A stretch of DNA of 64,000 nucleotides from Desulfobulbaceae bacterium (GTDB taxonomy: Bacteria; Desulfobacterota; Desulfobulbia; Desulfobulbales; Desulfobulbaceae). The notes below the pieces were generated by a model that was given only the letters and a program-made list of their open reading frames with translations, was not told the DNA's origin and ran no database searches. The stretch spans positions 8,813 through 72,812 of the forward strand of contig DNUE01000091.1 of the NCBI GenBank assembly GCA_003508005.1. Reading direction: 5' to 3'. A program made the position numbers and the translations under genes. Shown here piece after piece: positions 36,036 through 44,080 of this stretch. The stretch's first letter is position 1, and each line of letters starts with the position of its first letter.

Positions 36036-38684
36036 CTACAGGAGGTTTTTGACCAGGGCCGGCACCTGCCGAATCGCCTCCGGCACCTTGTCGGCCATAG
36101 GGCCGCCGGCCTGGGCCATGTCCGGCCGGCCTCCGCCCTTTCCCCCAACCATCTGCGCGGCGGCGCTCACCAGGTCGCCGGCCTTGATCCGGCCGGTGAG
36201 GTCCTTGCTGACCAAGGCCAGCAGCGCCGCCTTGCCGTCCAGCACACAGCCGAGAACCACGATCCCGGAGCCCATCTTGTCGCGCACCCTGTCGCCGATC
36301 TCCCGCAGGGTCTTGACCGAATCCACGGCCATCTCGGCGGCCAGCACCCGGATGCCGCCGACCTCAACAACCGCAACGGCCAGCAACTGATCCAAATCGA
36401 CCAGTGCCTGCTGCGAGGCAAGGGCCGCCACCTTCTTCTCCAGTTCCTTCTGCTGCTTGAGCAGCGCCTTGATCTTGCCTGCCGCGGCGGACAGCGGTGC
36501 GGAGACGAGGGCTGACACCTCGCCGGCCTGACGGGCGAGGTCCTGAACCCAGGCCAGGGCATGCGCCCCGGTCACCGCCTCGATCCTGCGCACCCCGGCG
36601 GCGATGCCGGTCTCGGAGAGAATCTTGAATAACCCTATATCACCTGTCGCACAGGTATGGGTGCCGCCGCACAATTCCTTGCTGAAGGAACCCACGCTCA
36701 CCACCCGCACCTCGGCACCGTACTTCTCGCCGAACAGGGCTGTAGCCCCCTCGGCCACCGCCTGCTCCCTTTCCTGCAGAGCGGTGGCCACCGGGGTATT
36801 GCGGCGGATCTCCCGATTGACCAGTTGCTCGATGGCAATGATCTCCTCCGGCGTCAGGGGGGAGAAATGAGTGAAGTCAAAGCGCAGCCCCTGCTCGCTG
36901 ACCAGGGAACCAGCCTGTTTGACGTGCTCGCCGAGGATCTCCTTCATCGCGGCCTGCAGCAGATGGGTGGCAGTATGGTTGCGGGCGATATCGCCTCTCC
37001 GCTCCGAGGTGACCTTCAGCTCTACCTCTTCGCCCAGGGCCAGGGAGCCGGAAACCATCGTGCCCTCATGCACGACCAACTTATCGGCGATCCGCCTGGT
37101 ATTGCTTACCGCCATTTGCCCGGCCGGCCCGGTGATGGTCCCCGTATCGCCGACCTGGCCGCCAGCCTCCGCATAAAACGGTGTCTGCGCGCAGCAGACC
37201 TTGACCTGCCGGCCCTGCTCGACCCGGCTGCACAACTGCCCGTCGCCGTTAATCAAGCCCAAAATCGTCGAGCCGCACTGCTTTTCCGTATAACCGACAA
37301 ACCGGGTTTCCCGCCCCTGCTTCAACAACTCGATCAGACCATCTTCCAGGTGTTCCACATCGCTGCCCTTCCAGGAACGCTTGGACTGTTCCCGCTGAAT
37401 GGCCATGGCCTTGTTAAAGCCGGCCTCGTCAATGGCGAGCCCTTTTTCCAGGGCCACATCGCGGACGATATCCACCGGGAACCCGTAGGTATCATACAGC
37501 TTGAAGATGAAGGCCCCGTCGATCCGGGGGTTCTCCGTGGCCATCTGGGCCAGGCGTTCGACCTCCGCGGACAGGATGTACAGACCGTTGTCCAGGGTCT
37601 CGCCGAAACGGCTTTCCTCGTTGTTGACCACCTTGCCCAGCAGTTCTCTGGCCGCATTCAGGTGGGAATAGCTTTCAGCCATCAGGTCCGCAACCAGCAG
37701 GCAGATATCGGCAAAAAAGGTGGTCAACCCCAAGGCACGGCCGAAACGAATGGCCCGGCGCATAATCCGGCGCAGGACATAACCGCGGCCTTCGTTGGAG
37801 GGGAGCACCCCGTCGGCGACCAGAAAAGCGGTGGCCCGGGCGTGATCGGCAATAACCCGCATGGCCACGTTATCCTTCTTGTCCACGCCGTAGGCCTTGC
37901 CTGCAAGAGCGGCAATACGCTCAATAAGAGGCCGGAACAGGTCCGACTCGTAGTTGTTGAGCTTGCCCTGCAGGACCGCGGTGACCCGCTCCAAGCCCAT
38001 GCCGGTGTCGATGGAGGGCTTGGGCAGCGGGGTCATCGTGCCGTTCTCGTCGCGATAGAACTGCATGAACACCAGATTCCACAGTTCCATGAAACGGTCG
38101 CAGTCGCAGCCCAAAGCGCAATCGGGCCGGCCGCAGCCGGCGGCAGGGCCCTGGTCGATATAAATCTCGGAGCAGGGCCCGCAGGGACCGGTATCTCCCA
38201 TGGCCCAGAAGTTGTCTTTTTCGCCCATCCGCACGATCCGACCCTTGGGCAGGTCTTCAATATTCTCCCACAAGGCGTAGGCTTCGTCGTCCTCGCGGAA
38301 CACCGACACCCAAAGGTTGGCGGGGGCAAGGCCCAGTTCCCTGGTCAAAAACTCCCAGGCAAATTCGATGGCCTCCTTTTTGAAATAGTCGCCAAAGGAA
38401 AAATTGCCGAGCATTTCGAAAAAGGTGTGGTGGCGGGCAGTGTGGCCGACATTGTCCAGGTCGTTGTGCTTGCCGCCGGCGCGAATGCAGCGCTGGCAGG
38501 TCGCGGCCCGGACATATTCCCGCTGCTCCTCGCCCATGAACACGCGCTTGAACTGAACCATGCCGGCATTGGTGAAAAGCAGGGTAGGATCGTCCTGGGG
38601 CACAAGTGCTGAACTGTCAATGACAGCATGCTGCCTGGTGGAAAAATATTGCAAAAAACGGGCGCGAATCTCGTTTCCGGTCAT
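36036..38684 (-). CDS. alaS: Alanyl-tRNA synthetase
   Basis: An 882-residue class II synthetase of normal length. The catalytic core opens with MTGNEIRARFLQYF and has the AlaRS motif GNFSFGDYFKKEAIEFAW. The editing domain carries HTATHLLQAA and CGGTHTCATGDIG (zinc ligands). A C-terminal C-Ala domain with the GGGRPDMAQAGG motif is present. It charges tRNA-Ala and clears Ser/Gly mischarging. A TTG at 38693 could start the frame but the ATG at 38684 is more likely. Confidence 0.97.
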   Translation of the reverse strand: MTGNEIRARFLQYFSTRQHAVIDSSALVPQDDPTLLFTNAGMVQFKRVFMGEEQREYVRAATCQRCIRAGGKHNDLDNVGHTARHHTFFEMLGNFSFGDYFKKEAIEFAWEFLTRELGLAPANLWVSVFREDDEAYALWENIEDLPKGRIVRMGEKDNFWAMGDTGPCGPCSEIYIDQGPAAGCGRPDCALGCDCDRFMELWNLVFMQFYRDENGTMTPLPKPSIDTGMGLERVTAVLQGKLNNYESDLFRPLIERIAALAGKAYGVDKKDNVAMRVIADHARATAFLVADGVLPSNEGRGYVLRRIMRRAIRFGRALGLTTFFADICLLVADLMAESYSHLNAARELLGKVVNNEESRFGETLDNGLYILSAEVERLAQMATENPRIDGAFIFKLYDTYGFPVDIVRDVALEKGLAIDEAGFNKAMAIQREQSKRSWKGSDVEHLEDGLIELLKQGRETRFVGYTEKQCGSTILGLINGDGQLCSRVEQGRQVKVCCAQTPFYAEAGGQVGDTGTITGPAGQMAVSNTRRIADKLVVHEGTMVSGSLALGEEVELKVTSERRGDIARNHTATHLLQAAMKEILGEHVKQAGSLVSEQGLRFDFTHFSPLTPEEIIAIEQLVNREIRRNTPVATALQEREQAVAEGATALFGEKYGAEVRVVSVGSFSKELCGGTHTCATGDIGLFKILSETGIAAGVRRIEAVTGAHALAWVQDLARQAGEVSALVSAPLSAAAGKIKALLKQQKELEKKVAALASQQALVDLDQLLAVAVVEVGGIRVLAAEMAVDSVKTLREIGDRVRDKMGSGIVVLGCVLDGKAALLALVSKDLTGRIKAGDLVSAAAQMVGGKGGGRPDMAQAGGPMADKVPEAIRQVPALVKNLL

Positions 38685-38877
38685 GTTCTTCAATAGTTCA
38701 AGGGCGGACAGTTGGTGTTGCCCCCTCGGTTCAATGAAAAAAGTAAAATATAAACTTTTTTATTTAGCGGTTTTACTGGCAAATTTCAACAGAAAAGCGA
38801 GCCCATCCATACCGAGGCCGCCACGGGCCTTCAGCACGGGCGCGGGAAGGAGAAGAAGAAGTTAAGGCTTGAGTATC

Positions 38878-39435
38878 TTACTTCAGGTACGGCAGCATAG
38901 CCTTGAACGCGTCGGTGCCTGCCCGCTGCAGCAATTCATAGATGAGCATCTCCGCCGGGGCGACGACCACTCCCATCTCGCGCAGAAGCTGCTGGCCAAG
39001 CGCGTCGTTCATCGGCGAACGGGAGGAAACCGCATCGGCAACCACCCGGACATTGAACCCTGCCTGCAGGGCGCCTATGGCCGTCTGGTACACGCAGATA
39101 TGGGTTTCCACCCCGCAGAGCAGCAGGGTATCAACAGCCTCCGGCAGAGACTGAACCTCATGCTGCACCCCGGGGTCAGCCAAGCCGTTGAAGCACACCT
39201 TGTCCGGACAGGGTAGACCTGCAAGCAGTTCGGAAATTGCCGGCACCAGAGGCCCTATCCCCTTCCGGTACTGGGTACTGACCAGAATCGGCACCTCCAG
39301 GGTACGCGCCAGGCGGATCATCAAGGCTATGTTGCGCACGACCCGCTCCGCCTCGCATATATGGGCCATGAGCTTTTCCTGGGGATCGATAACAAGGAGA
39401 CAACACTGTTCGCGACGAAGAAATGCGGGCTTCAT
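38878..39435 (-). CDS. Isochorismatase-family cysteine hydrolase
   Basis: A 185-residue protein of the YcaC/isochorismatase-like fold. The catalytic triad candidates are Asp in LVIDPQEKL, Lys in PCPDKVCFN and Cys in GVETHICVYQTA. Fold mates hydrolyse amides, nicotinamide or isochorismate; the substrate here is unknown. The ATG follows an excellent AGGAGG site. It lies about 190 bp upstream of alaS. Confidence 0.88.
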   Translation of the reverse strand: MKPAFLRREQCCLLVIDPQEKLMAHICEAERVVRNIALMIRLARTLEVPILVSTQYRKGIGPLVPAISELLAGLPCPDKVCFNGLADPGVQHEVQSLPEAVDTLLLCGVETHICVYQTAIGALQAGFNVRVVADAVSSRSPMNDALGQQLLREMGVVVAPAEMLIYELLQRAGTDAFKAMLPYLK

Positions 39436-39476
39436 GGTGAAACCTCCTGAATAATAATGAAATATACAAACGCAAA

Positions 39477-39512
39477 GCAGGCAGGGGCTCTCACGTTCAG
39501 CACCCTGCCTGC
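39477..39512 (-). terminator. Hairpin between acs and the hydrolase gene
   Basis: An 11-bp stem (GCAGGCAGGGG / CACCCTGCCTGC, one wobble) whose minus-strand product runs into TTTGCGTTTG. It is positioned to terminate acs transcripts. A second weaker hairpin occurs at 39520-39545. Confidence 0.55.
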
Positions 39513-39565
39513 ATTATGGGGCCACCGGCGTCAGGACCAGTGGCCTTATTTTCTCCGGACAGTTC

Positions 39566-41551
39566 CTAACCCATGGACTTCTTGCCCTCAACCAGGCTGT
39601 CCACCACCGTCGGATCGGCCAGAGTGGAGGTATCGCCGAAATCGCTCAAATCGTTGGCTGCGATCTTGCGCAGGATCCGGCGCATAATTTTGCCGGAGCG
39701 GGTCTTGGGCAGGCCCGGCGCCCACTGGATGACCTCCGGGGAGGCGATGGGGCCGATCTCCTTACGCACATGCTGGACCAAGGCCTTGCGCAGTTCCTCG
39801 CTTTCGGTGGCCGCCGCGGTCAGGGTGACATAGGCATAGATGGACTGGCCCTTGATCGGATGAGGCATACCGACCACCGCGGCCTCAGCCACGGCCTCAT
39901 GCGCCACCAGGGCCGACTCTATTTCCGCGGTGCCCAGCCGGTGGCCGGACACGTTGATGACGTCATCCAGGCGGCCCATCACCCAGAAATAGCCGTCCTG
40001 ATCCTTGCGGGCGCCGTCCTCGGGGTCATAGATATTCTCATAGCGGCTGAAATAAGTCTTCTTGAATCGGCCCGGATCGCCATACACGCCGCGCAGCATC
40101 CCCGGCCAAGGCCTGCGGATGACCAGGTGGCCGCCTTCATTGGGGCCGGCCTCCTTCCCTTCTTCCGTGTAAATCGCGGCATCAACGCCGGGCAGAGGGA
40201 AGGTGCACGAGCCGGGCTTGAGCGACGTGGCGTAGGGCAGCGGCGAAATAAGGATGCCGCCGGTTTCGGTCTGCCACCAGGTGTCCACGATGGGCAATTT
40301 GGACTTGCCGATATTGAGATGATACCACAACCAGGCCTCGGGGTTGATCGGCTCGCCGACCGTGCCCAGCAGCCGCAGGCTGGAGAGGTCGTGGCGCTGG
40401 GTGGGCTCCTCGCCGTCGCGCATCAGGGCGCGTATAACTGTCGGCGCGGTGTAAAAGATGTTCACCCGATATTTTTCGACCACCTGCCAGAACCGGTCAG
40501 ACGCGGGATAGGTGGGCACGCCCTCGAACATCATCGTGGTGGCGCCGAGACCCAGGGGTCCGTAGACGATATAGGTATGGCCGGTGATCCAGCCGATGTC
40601 CGCCGTGCACCAGAACACGTCGTCGTCCTTCATGTCGAATACATACTGGCAGGTGTGCATGGCATAGGTCAGGTAGCCGCCGGTGGTGTGGACCACGCCC
40701 TTGGGCTTGCCGGTGGAACCGGAGGTGTAGAGGATGAACAGGATGTCCTCGGCGTCCATTGACTCGGACGGGCATTCGCCGGCTACATCCCGGGCCCCGA
40801 CCTCCTCGTGCCACCAGGTATCGCGGCCTTCCTTCATCTGCACCTCGTTGCCGGCCCGGCGCACCACGATGCAGTCCTTGACCGTGGGGCAGTTTTCCAT
40901 GGCGGCATCAGCGTTGGGCTTGAGGGGGATGGTCTTGCCCGCGCGCAGGACGGCATCGGCGGTCACCAGCACCGTACCCTCACAATCCTGGATGCGGTTC
41001 TGCAGTGCAATAGCGGAGAAACCGGCAAAGACAACCGAATGGATGGCACCGATCCGGGCGCAGGCCAGCAGCGAAATGGCCAACTCAGGGATCATCGGCA
41101 GATAGATGGAGACCCGGTCGCCCTTTTTCACCCCTTTTTTCTTCAGCACATTGGCAAAACGGCAGACCTCTGTATACAGCATCTGGTAGGTGTAGACCCG
41201 AACATCCTCTTCCGGTTCACCCTGCCAGATGATAGCGGCCTTGTTGCGGCGGCCGTCGGTCAGGTGCCGGTCCAGGCAGTTGGCGGAAACGTTCAGCTTG
41301 CCGCCCTGGAACCACTTGATATCCGGTGTGGTGAAGTTATAGTCCAGGACCCTGTCCCACTTTCTGTCCCAGGTGGTCAACTGCTCGGCCCGCTCCGCCC
41401 AGTATCCTTCCGGGTCGTCCATGGAACGCTGATAGATGGCCCGGTATTCGTCCATGCTCTTGACATAAGCAGCATCCCTGCCGTTCACCGGCGGCTCAAA
41501 AATTTTCCCTTCGCTTTGCAGACTGGTGATTTTGCTCTCACTCCCACTCAT
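39566..41551 (-). CDS. acs: Acetyl-coenzyme A synthetase (AMP-forming)
   Basis: A 661-residue Acs with the ATP phosphate loop YTSGSTGKPKGVVHT (~262-276), the WCTADIGWITGHTY signature, DTWWQTETGG (A5), and PKTRSGKIMRR near the C-terminus with the Lys that is normally acetylated for control. It activates acetate to acetyl-CoA through acetyl-AMP. An AGGAGA site precedes the ATG at 41551. The gene appears monocistronic. Confidence 0.97.
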   Translation of the reverse strand: MSGSESKITSLQSEGKIFEPPVNGRDAAYVKSMDEYRAIYQRSMDDPEGYWAERAEQLTTWDRKWDRVLDYNFTTPDIKWFQGGKLNVSANCLDRHLTDGRRNKAAIIWQGEPEEDVRVYTYQMLYTEVCRFANVLKKKGVKKGDRVSIYLPMIPELAISLLACARIGAIHSVVFAGFSAIALQNRIQDCEGTVLVTADAVLRAGKTIPLKPNADAAMENCPTVKDCIVVRRAGNEVQMKEGRDTWWHEEVGARDVAGECPSESMDAEDILFILYTSGSTGKPKGVVHTTGGYLTYAMHTCQYVFDMKDDDVFWCTADIGWITGHTYIVYGPLGLGATTMMFEGVPTYPASDRFWQVVEKYRVNIFYTAPTVIRALMRDGEEPTQRHDLSSLRLLGTVGEPINPEAWLWYHLNIGKSKLPIVDTWWQTETGGILISPLPYATSLKPGSCTFPLPGVDAAIYTEEGKEAGPNEGGHLVIRRPWPGMLRGVYGDPGRFKKTYFSRYENIYDPEDGARKDQDGYFWVMGRLDDVINVSGHRLGTAEIESALVAHEAVAEAAVVGMPHPIKGQSIYAYVTLTAAATESEELRKALVQHVRKEIGPIASPEVIQWAPGLPKTRSGKIMRRILRKIAANDLSDFGDTSTLADPTVVDSLVEGKKSMG

Positions 41552-41905
41552 GATACTCTCCTTCCAGGTTGTATTAATTAAGGAAAACTCCCTTCCTGTA
41601 TGCTCACAACGTGGTACAGATAAAAATGCCTGTTATGCAGGTAATCTTGCCAGAAAATTTTGTCAAGCTGAAACAGTCAACTCGAACAAGCACGATCGTG
41701 GCATCATGACCTGTGTTGAACTTCCTGTCAAGACAGAGTATCTGAAAAATAAAAAAACTTCCTTTTTTTCCTTTTCCAAAGGATAAAAAAAATATCAACC
41801 GATTCTTAATAAAAAAAGACCAGGGCCGAGGCATCGGCGAAACAGATAAAACGACAGTTGCTGACAGGGAAGGACAAGCGCCCTACCTGAGCAGCTGGCC
41901 TTTGA
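41552..41905. other. AT-rich intergenic region upstream of acs
   Basis: Presumably holds the acs promoter on the minus strand. A TTGACA (minus strand, 41661-41666) is visible but without a good -10. Short open frames on both strands here lack coding character. Confidence 0.45.
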
Positions 41906-42262
41906 GACGAACCGCCCCGGGTGCTTGCCATCCTGAACAGCCATGCGCTCGTCAGCCGCCGTCTCCGGTGCCTGTGATTCAGCCTGGCCCTTGCCGCTTT
42001 GCCTCTGTACGTGAACCTCAAGCGGCGTTTGGCCGACTTCATTATGCCCACCACCAATGTTTACGTGCTTCGAGAAATTCTCCGTTTCCAGTGCACCGGC
42101 TCCCAGCTGCTGACCGTTCTCAACGCCCTGGGCCTGATCAATCCGGCCAACATGGCGCTGTCTGACCTCTTCATCCATCTTGGCATGATCGGCGCCTCTC
42201 TTGCTCTCCACCTGCTCCTTTTCCCCAGAAACAATTTTCTGACCGGCAGCGGGAAGGACTGA
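41906..42262 (+). pseudogene. Remnant of a small membrane-protein gene with internal stop
   Basis: The frame from about 41906 to 42262 shows the G/C-ending codon use of neighbouring genes on both sides of an in-frame TGA at 41975-41977. Before it reads VLAILNSHALVSRRL; after it a hydrophobic stretch FSLALAALPLYVNLK, then IMPTTNVYVLREILRF and a second hydrophobic segment near the C-terminus (LFIHLGMIGASLALHLLL). No homologue is recognised. Further upstream coding-like sequence lies in another frame. I read this as a decayed gene; a shorter protein from the TTG at 41999 is an alternative. Confidence 0.4.
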
Positions 42263-42277
42263 AAACCCCATTTTGCA

Positions 42278-42315
42278 ATATCCTTTCTTGACGAACGATA
42301 TTTAAGAATTAAATT
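42278..42315 (+). promoter_or_regulatory. Probable promoter and operator of the arsR-type gene
   Basis: TTGACG (42288-42293), 16-bp spacer, TAAATT (42310-42315). The -35 is enclosed by the inverted repeat AATATC / GATATT (42278-42283, 42297-42302), a suitable ArsR-family dimer site for autorepression. This is a sequence-only inference. Confidence 0.5.
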
Positions 42316-42378
42316 AAAAGCTCAAGCATCAATGCAGAACAATGACCTCGACCTGGCCACTAACTTGAGACGCACAGT

Positions 42379-42681
42379 ATGGAGTATCAGGAAGTAGAGC
42401 ATTTATCGGCACTGTTGAAATCCATTGCCCATCCCATTCGGCTGAAGATTCTCTGCCTCCTTCAAGAAAGGGAAAGGACCGTGGGGGATCTGCGCAGCGC
42501 GGTGCAGACCACGCACGCCAATGTGTCCCAGCACCTGAGCATACTGCGCAGCCACGGGATCATCGACTTTCGCAGGGACGCGAATTTCATCTATAACCGG
42601 ATTGCGGATACGCGCATTACTGAACTGATAAAAACCATGCGGGTGCTGTTCTGCGAACAGGCGGCGCCGACAGCCTCATAA
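42379..42681 (+). CDS. ArsR-family winged-helix repressor
   Basis: A 100-residue HTH regulator. The ArsR fold is seen from LLKSIAHPIRLKILCLL through the recognition helix THANVSQHLSILRSHGII to the wing DFRRDANFIYNRIAD. There is no CVC metal motif of ArsR/SmtB type in helix 3; a single Cys lies in the C-terminal tail (LFCEQ). It could sense a sulfur or redox signal, since it precedes a DUF2892 gene often linked to sulfur-transfer genes. Its 3' end lies within a large inverted repeat. Confidence 0.9.
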   Translation: MEYQEVEHLSALLKSIAHPIRLKILCLLQERERTVGDLRSAVQTTHANVSQHLSILRSHGIIDFRRDANFIYNRIADTRITELIKTMRVLFCEQAAPTAS

Positions 42682-42716
42682 GAGGCGCCACCGCCTGTTC
42701 GCAGAACAGCCCCCGC
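42639..42716. repeat. 30-bp inverted repeat spanning the 3' end of the arsR-type gene
   Basis: Arm 1 (42639-42668) encodes the last residues of the regulator; arm 2 (42684-42716) is its near-perfect reverse complement just after the stop, with a 15-nt loop. No U tract follows. The folded transcript would bury the end of the coding region in a long stem. Confidence 0.85.
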
Positions 42717-42806
42717 AAAAGCTGCTTTTCCTGCAGGCCAACCGAAAATGCCGTCAACATGGACAGACCAACTTTCATTATCACTCTTTAATCAGGAGAG
42801 CCCCCA

Positions 42807-43016
42807 ATGACCGTCAACGACGCAATCCATGTACTGGCCGGGACCTTTATCCTCCTCAGCCTGGCCTTGGGCGCCGAGGCGAGCCCCCTGTTCCTGAGCA
42901 AGTACTGGCTCTGGTTCACCGCATTTGTCGGAACCAACCTTTTTCAGTACGGTTTCTCCAAATTCTGCCCAATGGCCAGCGTCCTGAAAAAGCTTGGATT
43001 CCCGGAATCCCGATAA
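42807..43016 (+). CDS. DUF2892 small membrane protein
   Basis: A 69-residue protein with two hydrophobic helices and the family signature FVGTNLFQYGFSKFCPM followed by LKKLGF. This domain also occurs fused to rhodaneses (YgaP type), where the Cys-containing part lies near the membrane. Function unknown. A CAGGAG site precedes the ATG. It probably belongs with the ArsR-type regulator 125 bp upstream. Confidence 0.88.
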   Translation: MTVNDAIHVLAGTFILLSLALGAEASPLFLSKYWLWFTAFVGTNLFQYGFSKFCPMASVLKKLGFPESR

Positions 43017-43255
43017 CTTGTCCTTTATCGCTCCATTTCCTCCCACTTCGCTCAGGCCGGGTGTATCTTGCCGAAAGGACGGCGGGAAAGCTGACGAAGG
43101 GAGCGCCCTCCTCATCAGGGAATTGTTCTGGAGGCCTTCCGCTGGGATCGGCATTGAGCAATTATTTCTTTTCACAGGGAGCCGTTCCTCGATATAATAA
43201 ATCCAGAAGCACATAAAAATTGACATCCTGGGATAGCAACCGGACCTTTCTGATC

Positions 43256-44080
43256 ATGGCGGCTACGTTGAGGACAGACGGGCAGATGCTGTACAGCCGA
43301 AGCGCATGGGCAGGGGCATCTTCGGTTCCCTGCGGGATTCTCATTTTCCTCTTATTGCCTGTATGCCTGCTGGCCTTGAGCCTGACAGACACCCGTATCC
43401 TTTGTGCTGCGGATGAACCATCGGCCGCTCTCTCTTCCGCTCAGGTTGAACCATTCGAGCAGCAGCGCCGGGAAATGGTTGAACTCCAGCTCAAGGGCAG
43501 GGACATTGACGATCCGTCCGCGCTCCGGGCCATGGCCACGGTTCCCCGGCACCGGTTTGTCCCCGAGCGGCTGCAAAGCCAGGCCTATCTTGACTTTCCC
43601 CTGCCCATCGGCTTCGGCCAGACGATCTCCCAGCCCTATATTGTGGCGTACATGACCCAAGCCATCCATCCCGAACCGCACCACCGGGTGCTGGAAATCG
43701 GCACCGGCTCAGGCTACCAGGCGGCCGTCCTGGCTGAACTGGTGGAGCAGGTCTTCACCATTGAGATCGTCCCGGAACTGGCGGAAAGTGCCGGCAGGCG
43801 CCTGCGCGGGCTCGGCTATGACAAGGTCGTGACCAGAGAGGGAGACGGCTACCACGGGTGGCCAGATGCCGCCCCTTTTGATGCCATCGTGGTGACCGCG
43901 GCAGCTGAATTCATTCCGCCCCCCCTTCTTCAGCAGCTGAAGGATGGCGGGCGGATGATCATTCCGGTCGGTTCTCCCTTCCATGTCCAGCACCTGACCC
44001 TTGTGGAAAAAAAGGAGGGGCGGATCACCACCCGATTACTTCTGCCGGTGCGCTTTGTTCCCCTGCGGAGAGCAAAGTGA
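43256..44080 (+). CDS. pcm: Secreted protein-L-isoaspartate O-methyltransferase-like protein
   Basis: A ~274-residue PCMT-family methyltransferase. SAM motif I is VLEIGTGSGYQAAVLAEL; GFGQTISQPYIVAYMTQ is the isoaspartate-binding signature, and AAAEFIPPPLLQQLKDGG follows. Unusually, ~45 residues at the N-terminus form a signal peptide or membrane anchor (GILIFLLLPVCLLALSL then CAADEP). A periplasmic location would be odd for a SAM enzyme, and a tether facing the cytoplasm is the alternative. Starts at 43220 (TTG), 43256 or 43286 are all in frame. It overlaps the next gene by 4 bp (GTGA). Confidence 0.85.
   Translation: MAATLRTDGQMLYSRSAWAGASSVPCGILIFLLLPVCLLALSLTDTRILCAADEPSAALSSAQVEPFEQQRREMVELQLKGRDIDDPSALRAMATVPRHRFVPERLQSQAYLDFPLPIGFGQTISQPYIVAYMTQAIHPEPHHRVLEIGTGSGYQAAVLAELVEQVFTIEIVPELAESAGRRLRGLGYDKVVTREGDGYHGWPDAAPFDAIVVTAAAEFIPPPLLQQLKDGGRMIIPVGSPFHVQHLTLVEKKEGRITTRLLLPVRFVPLRRAK

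Noticed and set aside
36011..36148. Longer N-terminus for the cluster FabF
   Set aside because: Overlaps the alaS 3' end and has no KAS similarity; the ATG at 36010 gives the normal KAS start.
36657..38612. 651-codon plus-strand frame opposite alaS
   Set aside because: Antisense to a complete alanyl-tRNA synthetase; a high-GC artefact with no motif.
41620..41680. Sigma54-like promoter upstream of acs
   Set aside because: GG and GC elements are 11 rather than 10 bases apart, so the spacing does not fit.
41975..41977. In-frame TGA as a selenocysteine codon
   Set aside because: The TGA sits at the edge of a hydrophobic segment with no redox motif, and no SECIS-like hairpin was seen just downstream.
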